Below, piece by piece: positions 10,552 to 22,740 of a stretch of DNA of 64,000 bases. Source of the stretch: Ipomoea triloba. Its lineage: Eukaryota; Streptophyta; Magnoliopsida; Solanales; Convolvulaceae. The notes beneath the pieces were generated by a model. The model was not told the DNA's origin. It was given only the letters and a program-made list of their open reading frames with translations, and did not search any database. The position numbers and the translations under genes were made by a program. The stretch spans positions 22,380,508 to 22,444,507 of the forward strand of contig NC_044925.1 in assembly GCF_003576645.1 (NCBI RefSeq), in the 5' to 3' direction. Every line of letters begins with the position of its first letter. Within the stretch, counting starts at the first letter, position 1.

Positions 10552-12034
10552 ATGGCTGCATCTTCTTCTCGGTTGCGCCGTGGTAAGAGAGCTTGCTGCT
10601 TTTGACTACCAGTTCCCCAGTCCGTGTGCTTGCAATTAGTTACAAAACTTTAGAACTTGTTTAAGTTGATCTGTATGATTCATAATATTTTCATCTAAAG
10701 TAGATTCTACCAACTAAACTGACGGCCTTCAAGACATAACCTCTTTTTCTGCTTTATTTACTTCCTGCTAATTCTGTGCTGACTGTGCATGTGCACTACT
10801 TATGGTTTCTTAGCAGGTTGTTCTTTATTGGGTGGCCTTTGTAACAACTCTGCCTTGTTCACGAGAGCATCACCTAAGATTATATCCAATGATTTATTCA
10901 CACAGGTTCCTCTGCTCTATTGTCCTTTTTATCTTTTCCAACTTTATCTGTGATATATCATGATTGTTGGGTTCTGAATAGTCATTGTTAGTATATGTAT
11001 TTATTACAAATGTCAGTATGATACACTATCCCAAAGGCTAAAGCATTTGATCTTTTAATGGATGATTGTTAGAAATTTAGAACTACATAGTAATACATAC
11101 TTTAAGAATCTCATGTCTGAAACAAAAAAGATTATTAAGAAAAAAAAAAGGATACATGCTCGGCTGCCTTAATAGTTTATAGTTTGCCCTGATACTGCAA
11201 GATGGACTCTCTGGACTGAGCTGTTACAATTACTCAACCAACCTCACAAAATAACAGTAAATCAGTCAATAATAAATTGTATGCCTATATATATCTTCAT
11301 TTTAATGATATTAATAAGAATTTCAAACTTCTGAAAAGCAAATGTGTCAATAGTTAGAACATCATTTGTTCCATACTTCCATCAGACTAATAACAGTGAG
11401 TCTTCATATCATGACACTTGTTTCATGCATCTTGCTGATAGTAGTGAGTTCTTATTGCTTCACTTTCTTTAATCAAGAATTTTTTGCTTACTTGAAGCTG
11501 CATTACCATTGTAGTGTTTGTTATTAACGGATGTAATGACGAGTGTTTAAAATTAGATAGTTAAATTAATTTGATTGCCTATTTTTCATCAAGAAAAGGC
11601 AACTACACACCTTTATTTAAGCTGTGAGTAAAGCTATATGATTCTTTTTCCCCTTTCAGCAACTAAGAACTTTTATACAAATGAGGACCAACCTCAAAGT
11701 GGTAGACAATTCGGGTGCGAAAAGAGTTATGTGCATACAAGCATTGAAGGGCAAGAAAGGAGCAAGGCTGGGGGATACAATAGTTTGCTCAGTAAAGGAA
11801 GCGCAGCCAGGTGGGAAAGTGAAGAAAGGAGAGGTTCACTACGGCGTAGTTGTTCGTGCTGCAATGCCAAGGGGCCGCTGTGATGGGAGCGAAGTGAAGT
11901 TTGACGACAACGCTGTGGTGCTTATCAACAAGCACGGAGAGCCAATCGGTACCAGAGTTTTCGGTCCCGTTCCCCACGAGCTTAGGAAAAAGAAGCACAT
12001 CAAGATTCTCAGCCTCGCAGAGCACATTGCCTGA
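10552..12034 (+). CDS. HLL: Mitochondrial large-subunit ribosomal protein uL14 (HUELLENLOS type)
   Basis: It has three coding exons: 10552-10582, 10817-10905 and 11660-12034, all joined at GT-AG borders in frame, giving 164 residues. Exons 1 and 2 code for a 47-residue N-terminal extension rich in Ser, Arg and Leu with almost no acidic residues, as in a mitochondrial presequence. Exon 3 is a full bacterial-type uL14: [57 protein letters not shown], ending LSLAEHIA. uL14 binds 23S-type rRNA at the subunit interface. In Arabidopsis this family is HUELLENLOS and its paralog HLP, and I cannot say which of the two this is. The start was chosen because the first exon gives the targeting sequence. 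A protein starting at 11681 would lack it. Confidence 0.93.
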
Positions 12035-13300
12035 GGTACATAGATACTCTGGCTGCCATCTCAGAGATGATATGTTCATATCCTGTGCTGTGCTGTGCTA
12101 CTTTGGAATAGGTCTTAGTACAAGCTAGTCTACTTTTTGCTAGGGTCTGGGGTTGAATAGGTACACTATTTTACCCATGTTACCAGTTTGGGTATTTTCG
12201 GTTTCCAAATCAAAATTGTTGCCTTTTTCACAAACAAGCTTTACAAATTGTACGGAGTAACTGCTGCAATACTGCATGGTTTTACTTTTGTTTTGTTTTG
12301 TTTTTTTTTTTTTAAAAAAATTTTGTTTTTGTTTTTTATACATTAGGTTTCCGAGCTTTAAGTAAGATAAATTTTAAGCCCCAGGAACCACTTTAGATAT
12401 TGAATACCAAAGTGTTTTATACAATATTCTTATTTTGTGGAAATATTATTTTAAAGGGTAAATGACTTGAGACTTGTGTGACCAATTAAAACTACTCGAT
12501 TTATGAAATTTACTAAAAGGTCGTTTGGTAGCCACTGACCATTAAGAGCACCTTTAGTGGTGAAAGGGTTTTTTTTTTTTTTTTTTCCAAATTCTTTTAG
12601 GACCTTATAGGCTTCTAGTCCAAAATATGGGACAATACAACATATTTATTAACTCTACTAGTATTTTATACGCGCGAAAACTTATGCCCAATATTAAAAT
12701 ATTAATAAATACAAATAATTACAATGTATAATTCAAATTATATATACACAAATAATATATGTATTTTATACACACATATATGATTTACCATTAATAGAAA
12801 TTTAATTAAAATATAATCAACCATTAAATTAATTATATAATAATTTTAATAAAATGACAATTAAAGAATAGGAAAAAGATATGATAGATATAGGTGTATG
12901 GTAATAATGATGGAGTTAAAAGTAACGGTGTTATAACGGTGTAAGGGTAGTTTTGTATAACAAGAATGTAGTAAGGACAATTTTGTCTAATAACATTGAA
13001 GTGTACAACATTTAAAGTAAAATGTACACATTTATTAGTATCCAAAAAGAGGGACATAAATCAAGGATATAACCCTGATTGAGACTTATTATGTTTTTAG
13101 ATATGTTTTTCAATATTTTTTCTATATACGTATTATTTTAAGGTTGTGTTTGTTAGTCGTTGACTATCCAAAAGTCAACAAGATCAAAATGTAAAGTTTG
13201 ATTCAAAAGTTTACTTCAACAAATATATGCCTTCAGTATGTTATATGTCTATGTGGTTGTATAGAAAGGTTTCAGAGACCAAAAAAAAAAGAGGCAATGA
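12035..13300. other. Intergenic after uL14
   Basis: This holds the probable 3' UTR of the uL14 gene, then AT-rich DNA with homopolymer runs at 12301-12313 and 12568-12587. A sequence like the left end of the GAGCATC Tourist-like family (taagagcacctttagtggtg) lies at about 12542, but no matching right end is seen. No gene. Confidence 0.5.
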
Positions 13301-13339
13301 CGACGACATGCAAATGAAGCAGTGGCAGGTCGACCGCCG

Positions 13340-13486
13340 CGACAGTGACGAAAACATAAAATATTATAGGGATAAACTACAAATGACAGTGACGAAATAT
13401 TATAGGGATAAACTACAAATAAGTCACCGTACTATTTCGGAACAAGATAAATTACAAATAAGTCACCGTACTATTTGGGAACAAGT
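13340..13486. repeat. Short interlocked direct repeats
   Basis: Two units near tattatagggataaactac are followed by two units near aaataagtcaccgtactatt. The array gives an open reading frame of 96 residues with an internal repeat, which I regard as accidental. Confidence 0.7.
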
Positions 13487-13599
13487 AATTAGGTCATCGA
13501 ACTCAAATAACCTTTAAATAATTGAACTCGAAAAAACAAAGCAATTAAGCCATTAAAATCGGAAAAAAAAAAAAAGAACAATTAACTCATTTTTAAGAT

Positions 13600-13740
13600 T
13601 TTCGGTAACAATTTCCGGCACAGGCGACCATTTCCGGCAATCGAGGAGTCGTCGCCGGTCGCCATTTCCGGCGAGGGCGACCAGTTGTTTCTAGTTGCCT
13701 TCCCGGCGAGGGCGACCATTTCTAGGACATGCGAAACTGA
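13600..13740. repeat. GC-rich repeat of TTTCCGGCGAGGGCGACCA type
   Basis: Variants of ggcgaccatttccggcgag recur four times. This is clearly richer in G+C than its surroundings. There is no coding frame, and it may belong to an unrecognised element. Confidence 0.5.
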
Positions 13741-14219
13741 CCTCAAACGCAAGTCCCAAATGCTCTTTTCTTATTTTTGCCACAATTTTAAAACGTTTCT
13801 ATTTTTGTCTATCATTGGAAAAAGAGTCATATTTTTGTCATTAACCCTAATAATCTAATATATTATATCACCTTAGCTTGCTCAATTTCAAGTTATAAAA
13901 TTACCTTAACAAGTTATAAAATTGTCTTAGTAATTTCATATATATTATCTAAAAAATGATGTGAAAGATAATGTGATTACCTCATGTCCTCTTCCTCAAA
14001 ATTTTCACTTGGCCCTCATCCTTTTTTGATCCTTTTCCTAGTAAGGTTTCCGTTTGAACGTTCCGATGAGTTCCAAGTCGATACCGAGTAAAGGGATGGC
14101 GGAGCAGGGACGTTTGCTTTCGAGTTGTATCACTGCAAGCTCGTCGGCTTCAGAGGTGGTTGAGTTTTTAAGGATGTCTTCTTGACTAATGGACTTAAAC
14201 GTGGACCAGAAAATATTGA

Positions 14220-14392
14220 CGGACCGAGAAAATGAGAATTTGAAAATTGGAAAATGGAGTTGGACAAGAGGGTGGCTCGCATGGAAGAGAATGGTTCTTA
14301 TGCTGCTGCAAGACTTGCAGCTAAGAATGGTGGGTTTGCTTTTGGCCTATGTATATATGCCCAATTTGTTTTTAATTGTGTATTTCAGATAA
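14220..14392 (+). pseudogene. Unidentified gene fragment, coiled-coil plus membrane segment
   Basis: The frame starting at the atg near 14252 reads MELDKRVARMEENGSYAAAR, then LAAKNGGFAFGLCIYAQFVF: a short amphipathic helix and a hydrophobic stretch. Upstream, in other frames, SASEVVEFL and NVDQKILTDRENENLK also look protein-like, so an older gene with frameshifts is likely. I do not recognise the family. Confidence 0.35.
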
Positions 14393-15155
14393 GTGACTAT
14401 CGTGCTTTATACGTGCAATAAATGTGCAACAATTGTGCAATAGTTTTTTTAATTCAATCTCAAATATTTATTTCTACTGCAATGTCTTTCAATAGATTAT
14501 GTATTATATGGTGAAAATTGCAGTTTTTACATTTGACTTGAAGAATTTTACTATTAAAATAAATGGGTGTCTTTTAAATCTAGAAATCTACTTGAAATGT
14601 GTCAAATACTACAAGTTGTGTTGTGTACAGAAATCATGTCTACATAATGGACTTCTTGGGACCATTAACTATGAGCTGGCTGCTGGGATCATTTTAGGAA
14701 CAATTAGCATTGCTGATGAAATCCAAGCTTGCAATCTTTTCACCTTTTAGACTAAACTTAAACTATGAGATAAAAGATTAAAAGGTTTAAGTACTTGAGT
14801 ATGGAGGTTCGTTTTCTTGAAGAGCGAATAAATTAATTAGCTTTAAAAGTTTTCAAATCAATTTCAGGAGTACAACATAGCAACGACATTATGAAATTAT
14901 GAAAAAAGAAAACGCCTGAATAAAGAAATAACATCTCTTTAAACTAGACTTGTAGAACTGAAGAAAAGTAAACTCACTCCAATTTGAGAAAGAACATCTC
15001 GAGGCTCATCTTCAAAACTGCAGCTCAACTTTTGAACAAATGGCTAAGTCTCCATGGTAATCCTCAAGAAAGGTAGAGTTTTAGCTGATTGTGTCCAGCC
15101 CCTGGTTGCAATTTTGGTATCATCTTCTACGGGTAAACAAAAAGCTTTGGCACTT

Positions 15156-15747
15156 TTTTTTTTTTAAGGGAACAAATTAATTCATTAAATCAGCAGAGAA
15201 GAGAATCGACAAGAAAAGGGGGTGGACAATCAAGCCATTCCCCGCAACCTGACTCAGAAACGGCCTCCCTAGCAACAACATGGGCAGCCCGATTCGCAGA
15301 TCGCTTAGCAAAATAGAAGTCAACATCACTAATCATGAATGCTACCTCTTTAATATCATCAATAATAAATCCAAAACTAGAAATAAAAGAGTCTAGCGTA
15401 AAGCAAAATAAACTAGTTGTGAATCAGTTTCGACATCAACATCCCCCATACCTGTTCCAATTAACCAGCTGAGTGCCTCCCGAATACAGATTGCTTCCGC
15501 CACCTTTACATCATAATTCCCCAGACGTCGCTCCCCTTTGCAGGCTAAGAACCGGCCTTCATCATCACGGAGGACCCATCCTAGCCCCAACATATTGTTC
15601 GCTTCGTCAATAGTAATATCTGTATTTAATTTAATCCTACCAACTTGTGGCCTCTTCCATCTCTGTTCAATACCACGACCAGCATGATTTATTCTCTCTG
15701 AATCGCACGCCACCCTCCAGTTTTCAAGGAACGATAGTGCCAATATC
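15156..15747 (-). mobile_element. 5'-truncated LINE with perfect 16-bp target duplication
   Basis: The minus strand codes for a LINE RNase H domain (KLNTDITIDEANNMLGLGWV, CIREALSW, DVETDSQLV) followed, after a frameshift, by RSANRAAHVVAREA. The poly(A) tail is the T-run from 15156. The 16-bp sequence AAAAGCTTTGGCACTT flanks the element exactly at 15140-15155 and 15748-15763. At 592 bp it is a dead-on-arrival copy, and the perfect duplication suggests a recent insertion. Confidence 0.9.
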
Positions 15748-15844
15748 AAAAGCTTTGGCACTTCTAATCTGCTTAATTTTCTATCCTCCAAACTTATTAA
15801 AAGCTCACGTAACCTTTAAAAAGATAACCATAATAAGATACCAA

Positions 15845-17115
15845 TATCAAGTTTTGTAAACCAACAGCCTTTAAAATTCATCATTTTAAGTCATGATTGA
15901 ATACATGCACTCACTAAGTTAACACCGCCTTTACCTTTCATTATTTTTTAACAATCGTCAACTGTAGTTTATCTTCTGAAATGGATGAGTTAGATTAATC
16001 ATCACTTTTATTATAACATTTAACCAAACAAGTTAATATTATGTTACCCTACAAACTAAACACATAAAATAATTTCAAAACTTAAAATTTGACGTTATCT
16101 TTCAAAAGATAATATTTTTTAAAAACCTGTCGTTACTCCTCAAAAAAAAATAAAAAAAAATAAAACCTGTCGTTACCTTTAAAAAGATTATCATATTAGA
16201 ACAATCATAATAAGATAATCTCATGTTTTAGGAACCTATCGCCCTTAAAATTAACCATTTTAAAAGTAAGTCACAATTGAATACACTCACTAAAGTAATA
16301 ACCTTTTTTTTATTCATTAGTGTTTACGTGTCCTCAATCGTTGATCTTCGCAAATAGATGAATTAGTCTACTTATAACATTTAGCCAAACAAATTATTAT
16401 ATTCTACCCACCAAACTAAATACATAAGATATATAATTTTAAAATCTTACAATTCGATGTTATCTTTGAAAAGATAACCTTTAAATATATAATTATATTA
16501 AAATTATATTAAAATAATCCTAATAAGATTATCTTGACGTTTAATGAACCAATTACCCATCAAATCCATCATTATAAATGTAAACCATGATGGAATTGAT
16601 TTAACGAACAAGCTAATATTATATTCTACCCTCCAAAATAAACACACATAAGATAATTTTAAAATATTAAAATTCGACATTATCTTTCAAAAGATAGTAT
16701 TAAAATAATCATAATGAAATATATAATTTCATATCTTGTAAACCAACTGCCGGCCTTAAAATGAATCATTTTATAAGTCGTGATTGAATACACTTTTTTT
16801 TTTAATACACAATAGTAATTCCCCCTTCTTCTTTTTTTCATTAGTGTTTACTAATCCTCAATAGTTGTCACATTTTTCTTAAATGGATGAATTAGATTAT
16901 CCCTCACTTTTACTTTTAACATTTAACCAAACAAGTTATTATTATATTCTACCCACCAAATCAAACATAAGATATTTTTAAAATCTTAAAATTCTATATT
17001 ATCTTTTAAAAGATAATATTTTATTAAAATCTAACAGTGTTTTAAATAGATGATCATGTTAGCATAATCATACGAATTACGAAGTCTGACGTTTTATGAA
17101 CTAATCGCTCATCAA
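15845..17115. repeat. Diverged array, about five units of 200-370 bp
   Basis: Two landmarks alternate. The first, near gtaaaccaacagcctttaaa, recurs at about 15856, 16229, 16545, 16738 and 17096. The second is an aaccaaacaagttaatatta block followed by gttatctttcaaaagataat, recurring near 16022, 16380, 16605 and 16920. Unit length varies. The ttatctttcaaaagataa piece is itself an inverted repeat. No gene. Confidence 0.75.
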
Positions 17116-17157
17116 ATCCATCATAATATTTTGTTTGGGTGATTCTGAGACCGCTCA

Positions 17158-17370
17158 ATGTCACTATTTCACGTGTTGCTTGGCGATACCAATAGGGCTA
17201 TGTCAGAAATATCTAAAGTTGATGATGAAGAATCTATAAGTTTAGCTTCCAAAGATGCAGGCTGTGCATATGTTGCACCTCCATTGCACGATCTTCATGT
17301 TAAATTGTGTTTTAATTTTGTGATAAACTTTCTTTCATCCGCCCTGCCCGGGGTACAATGTGGAAAATAA
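17158..17370 (+). other. Open frame of unknown status near the Helitron remnant
   Basis: It codes for 70 residues beginning MSLFHVLLGDTNRAMSEISK and ending in a hydrophobic stretch. The layout faintly recalls the single-strand-binding RPA-like domains that ride with plant Helitrons, and a Helitron helicase lies 1.7 kb downstream. The similarity is too weak to claim. Confidence 0.2.
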
Positions 17371-18255
17371 AAGACTTTTTGCCCCCAATATTTTGATGCT
17401 TGGAGGGTTGCAATTTCGTACTTGCTAGCATAGATTCTGGTTCATTTTTTCGTCCATATATTGTCCAGGTAGTTTTAATTTTTTGAAAATGCTGTTTTTT
17501 ATGGATTCTAATATCTTAGATAAATTCAAAAATATAACAATAACAAGTATGCTTAAAATGAATAGAACCATCGATCTTGTGATTAATAAAATAATAATCT
17601 ATAGGAAAAAGTGTCAAATATGTCACTGAACTTATCGCTTTTGTGTAATTAAGTCATTGAACTTAAAAATATGCAATCCAACTATCAAACAAGTAAAATA
17701 TGTGCAATTAGAACATTAAGAAAAAATAAAAATTAGATGCTTGAAAATTTGTGATTTTGATTTTTGATACTTGAAACATTGTATTATAAATTATTTTATT
17801 TTTAAAAATTAAAATCCGTCATTCGATCTGTAACCAATTTGTCACATAAATTTATGATCTATAAAAAATATATGATATATTATAAATGTTCCTGTAAGAA
17901 AATTAAAAGCAATAAGCATTAATATAAGTTAGTGAAATTTTGTAAGAGTTATTAAGAATTTTAATGACTTTTATAAATTTTTTAGAATAAAAGTGTTTTT
18001 AAAAGTGAATAAAATTTTATAAATATATATTTGTGATATGAGATTTTTTTAATTATAGATCCTTACCACATCTATACAAATGTAGAAAGAATCTATGAAA
18101 TTATACATGGTCTATAAAAAAATGATATATTATAAATGTTCTTGTATTTAATGCCATTTCAACGATTTTGTTGACGAAGGACAAAAAATGATCCTACCGC
18201 AGTAAAACTAAAACCAAATGAGAATGTTCTAATATAAAGAAGACTAAAAGTCAAT

Positions 18256-18365
18256 TATTGCCAAAGATCTTGTGGTTTAGTAGCACCTGGTGTCCTGGTT
18301 AACACTCCCACATGGATAATGGGAGTGAGTTCTAGCCTAAGTGGAGTCAACTGTTGACATCTAAT
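18256..18365 (+). mobile_element. tRNA-derived SINE (candidate)
   Basis: It begins gccaaagatcttgtggttta and has an A-box-like tggtttagtagc and a weak B box (gagttctagcct). It shares most of its length with 38683-38790, and the first part with 50824-50950. No clear target duplication was found. Confidence 0.55.
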
Positions 18366-18507
18366 CTGTAAAAGACATTTGGTTAAGGTATATGACCTTT
18401 TTTTTTTCTTTTTTTTTTTTTAACATTTGGTTCAATTCATTTAAGGTTACCTAGCTAGTAAATATATGACTTTTTTTTCTTTTTCTTTTTTTTTTTTTTT
18501 TTTTTTT

Positions 18508-18639
18508 NNNNNNNNNNNNNNNNNNNNNNNNNNNNNNNNNNNNNNNNNNNNNNNNNNNNNNNNNNNNNNNNNNNNNNNNNNNNNNNNNNNNNNNNNNNNN
18601 NNNNNNNNNNNNNNNNNNNNNNNNNNNNNNNNNNNNNNN
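18508..18639. other. Assembly gap of 132 N
   Basis: The gap is bounded by T-runs on both sides. Open frames reading through it are artefacts. Confidence 0.99.
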
Positions 18640-18675
<36 letters not shown>

Positions 18676-18960
18676 TGTGCAGAAACCCAGGGAGGAAGAC
18701 AAAAATGTGTAGAATTGAAAAAAAAAAAAAAACAAACAAACATTGCAGATTTACGCACCAGCTAGGCGCGTAGTAGGTGTGCGAAATGCACACCTGCGAG
18801 GTTCATCTACATATTTCTCTGCGGCATTCACCTGCAAAAACACAATGTATTGCAGAAGTAAAAAACTTCAAAAAAAAAAAATCAATCCCTCACTAATTAA
18901 AAACTCATCTAAGTCTTTTGCTCTGTAAAAACACAATAATATCTACAGATGTAGATACTC
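18640..18960 (-). mobile_element. Partial Tourist-like element with GC-rich core
   Basis: The block 18740-18815 (ttacgcaccagctaggcgcg, then cacacctgcgagg) is the reverse of the GC-rich core seen at 57190-57255 and 58318-58383. A right end gatactc followed by TTA lies at 18954-18963. The left end is lost in or beyond the N gap. Confidence 0.45.
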
Positions 18961-19049
18961 TTAAAACAAGAATCAAAGGAGTTGTGTTCAAAATTAACAG
19001 AAGAGCAAAGGGTTATTTTTTATATTGTTATGCAAGACATTTCAAGTAG

Positions 19050-20384
19050 TTTATAGGTGGTTTGTTTTTTGTGTACGGATATGGTGGGACTGGAAATACA
19101 TTTTTATGGAGAGCATTATCATCTACATTGCGATCTAAAAGTAAAATTGTTTTAAATGTTGCATCAAGTGACATAGCTTCTTTATTGTTACCGGGTGGAC
19201 GAACTACACACTTAAGATTTGCAATACCAATTGCAATAAATGAATACTCAATGTGTAACATAAAACAAGGTAGTCATTTAGTTGAATTGTTGATAAAGGC
19301 GAGTTTAATAAATTGGGATGAAACTCCAATGATGTACAAACATTGTTTTGAAGCTTTAGATCGAACTATGAGGGTTTTGTTGCGATTTGTAGACCTTAAT
19401 AGCTCAACAAAAACATTTGGTGGGAAACATTTTTTTTAGGTGGGGACTTTCATTAGATACTACCGGTAGTCCCCAAGGGTACAAGACAAGATATCGTATC
19501 TTCAGCCATAAATTTTTCGTATTTGTGAAATAGCTGCAAAGTCTTGAAACTTAATTACCAAAAGTCTTAGAGTGAGTATTGTGGGTGCTGCAGATCAAGA
19601 TTCGGTGAGAACATTTGCTGATTGGATTGCTAATATTGGCGATGGTAAGAATGGTGGACCAAATAATGGATATGCAGAAGTTCAAATCCCACAACATATG
19701 CTACTACAATCTAGTGAGGACCATATATCAACAATTGTGAACAGTACATTTCCGATGTTTATGAATGGGAATTCAAATCCAGAGTTTTTAACAGGACGTG
19801 CTATACTAGCGCCAACATTGGATGTGGTTAATTCAGTAAATGAGTATATTAGTGTCTTGCATACTCCGGAGAGTAGAACATATTTTAGCTCCGACAAAGT
19901 TTGTCAAGCAGATTTTGATAATGGTATTCTAGTTGATGTACACACACCCAAATTTTTGACATTGAAAATCGGTTCATCAGTCATGTTAATGAGAAATATT
20001 GACCATTCTCTTGGTTTGTGCAATGATACTATATTGATAATCTCCAAGTTAGCAGACCGTGTTATTGAAGCACAAATAATTATTGGGGTAACCAAGGTAC
20101 AAAGGTGTTGATTCTGAGAATGTCCATGTCATTGTTTGATCCAAGGTTGTCATTCAAGTTCCAAAGAAGACAATTTTCAATGCTATCATATGCAATGACC
20201 ATTAACAAAAGTCAATGACAAACTTTGTCCCATGTTGGATTGTTACTTAAAAAACCTGTTTTTGTACATGGACAATTGTATGTCGCTGCATCTCGGATCA
20301 ACAATCCAAATGGTCTTAAAATTTTGATTGCAAACGACTCAAGTCCAAATTCTACATCAACCACAAACATTGTATATCATTAAG
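19050..20384 (+). pseudogene. Helitron PIF1-like helicase, degenerate
   Basis: Segments in shifting frames rebuild the C-terminal helicase half of a plant Helitron RepHel. They are FVYGYGGTGNTFLW (Walker A, with Asn in place of the catalytic Lys), WDETPMMYKHCFEALDR (Walker B region), an SVMLMRNIDHSLGLCNDT block, and FQRRQFSMLSYAMTINKSQ with FVHGQLYVAASRINN near the end (stop 20381-20383). Frame changes occur near 19436 and near 20111, with stops between. The Rep nuclease domain was not found. The altered Walker A and the frameshifts show it is dead. Confidence 0.88.
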
Positions 20385-20532
20385 TGTTCAATAATTTGTA
20401 ATTTCGTTAAACTTTGTTTTTCTTAAACATTTAACTATTTCTTTTTCATTTGTTTAATACGCAATTCCAAACTTCTTTTTAATTGAATTTTTAGTTTCAC
20501 ATGCAGCTGGACAACAAGTTTACAAATTTTTA

Positions 20533-20561
20533 TCTCGTGCGATGCACGGGTACTATACTAG
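20533..20561 (+). mobile_element. Helitron 3' terminus
   Basis: A hairpin CGTGC-GAT-GCACG (20536-20548) is followed by ggtactata and CTAG ending at 20561, with T next. This is the classic Helitron 3' end (a short hairpin, then CTRR, inserted between A and T). It lies 177 bp after the helicase stop on the same strand. The matching 5' TC end was not located. Confidence 0.8.
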
Positions 20562-20964
20562 TAAGAAAAGAATATATCTTACAGAGTATTAAATACTTTT
20601 TATTATTATACGTTCTTAATTTTTTTTAATAATGTATGAAGAATTTATATTCAATAGCAATTATTATTTATTGAATGTAATTATTATATAATTAATGAGT
20701 TTTTTATTATAAAATATATTTATGTCAACCCTTTAATTTTTTCTCATAATATTTAAATCTTTTTTTTTTGTCTGTGTTCAGTAATTCTTTTAATGTAATT
20801 TTTATAAAAATTACAAATTTTATATACTTTTTTTGGGTGTAGCCTAGGGTTTCCATCGTCAGACACAGTGAATAATCCATTCGATGGATAGTAAGCACCT
20901 CTATTGGGTGGGACAGCTGGCCTAGAGATTTAAGGCTGCTCCATACACAAATTTTATATACTAA

Positions 20965-21635
20965 GGCTATGTTTGGCAAACCTAGTTGAAAAGTAGCTGA
21001 AAATTGAAAAGTTATAAGCTCGAAACTGAAATCTGAAGAGTTGTTAAACTAACTTTTATGCTTAAAAGTGTTTGATAAAATTAGCTTTTTGATAACCTGA
21101 TAAATGTAAAAAGACTAGGACATCTTCATACAATTTAAATAGTTTTAAATTTAAATAGATTTGTTTATATATTAAAATATAAAATAGCGAAATCAATATA
21201 TTTTAATAAAATATAAAGTAAGAACATATATTTGAAAACATATAAAGTAAAACAAAATGTTTATAATTCATAAGATTAGTTCATACAAAAATCAATGTTC
21301 AAACACAAATGTCAAATTGAAATTACAACCAAACATATTGAAGAGAAAAAATAGAAAAGGTTTAGCCAAAAAGGTTGGGGTGTTTGGTTATTGGTTTATA
21401 AGCCAAATTTTAGCTTATTTGACTAAGTTTGACTTTTTGACCAACCAATAAGTTATTTTGAAGTGTTTGGTAAATGACTTATTGGCCTTGACTTATTGGG
21501 CCAATAAGCTGAAAATTGAAAAGCTAATAAATGTAGCTTTTTGTATCAGCTGGTTGGGAACAATGAGTATATTGACTATTTTATCATTTGAAATCAATGG
21601 GATTTACTTTTAAATGGGTGGTGTGTTTGTTATTT

Positions 21636-21671
<36 letters not shown>

Positions 21672-22338
21672 CAACGGGTGAAGGGTTTGCCATTTTTAAT
21701 AATAACAATAATAATAGAAAATAAATAGGTAATAAAAATTGTTTTAGAATATTAAGTATAATTTAATAAGAGTTAAATAAACAAAAACAATTAACTTATG
21801 TCCTTAAAAAAAGTATAGATGATATCCAAATTTTATAATTATTTATTAATTTATTGATAAGAGTTTATCTTCTTGTTATATTTAAATGTTGAAATAATAC
21901 AATACACTCATACCCTTAAATGTCATTTTACATTCAATCAGCTACTAGTAAACAGCTAATTTACCAAACAGTTTTTTATAACTAGCTAATACAACCAGCT
22001 GGTCAAACCAGTTAACGCAATCAGTCATCAACTACTAGCTAAACCAACCAGCTATCAGCCGTTTGCCAAACATCCCCTTTAATTGGGAAGGGTAAATGAT
22101 GTCATTTATTTAAAATAATAAGGTTAAAAATGAAAAAAAAAAGTTAGGAAACTACTAGCTTATTTTGAAACGGGTAGCGTTAAAAAATAAGCTCTTATTT
22201 TAAACTACTAGCTTATTTTAGGAACATTACCAAACAGAACTTATAGGTTTTTTTTTTTTTTTTGAAAGGAGAGCTTATAGCTTATTAGTAACTTAAAATA
22301 AGCTATAAGCTCCTAAATAAGCTCTGTCAAACAGAGCC
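20965..22338. mobile_element. Tourist-like element with nested MITE
   Basis: It starts GGCTATGTTTGGCAAAC and ends gctctgtcaaacagagcc, with TAA on both sides (20962-20964, 22339-22341). Inside, a second inverted-repeat element seems to run from about 21377 (ggggtgtttggtt) to 22078 (gccaaacatcccc) without a clear target duplication. A (TAA)n microsatellite lies at about 21638-21669. No transposase is present. Confidence 0.7.
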
Positions 22339-22740
22339 TAATACTAAACTAAATATAACAAAAAAAATTATAAATAATTTAAATCAAATCTCGTTTTTTT
22401 TTTATTGAAAACAAATCAACTCTCGTTAATTGAATAACATACATAAAATAAAATATGATGAATGGAATAACATTGAGCAATTAATTTTTACAAAACAAAT
22501 AATATTACTTATTGATCAAATACAATCAACTATCAATTGTCTGCTTAAATAAAACCTGAACATGGAAATATCATCAAAGTCAAATACTGCATTAAGAATA
22601 AAACGCCAAAATCGCAATTAAAATACTGTGAATTCCCAATATCAGCCCCAACAAGTAAAACATTTACTACCAACGTTAAAATATCCATTTATTTTACCCA
22701 TACTTCGAACATTGCACTCCATTTGAATTTCAAAAAATCT

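Noticed and set aside
11789..12079. Minus-strand frames over the uL14 exon
   Set aside because: They are shadows of a clear conserved exon on the plus strand.
18447..18793. Several open frames across the N gap
   Set aside because: They are made of poly-T, poly-A and N and cannot be assessed.
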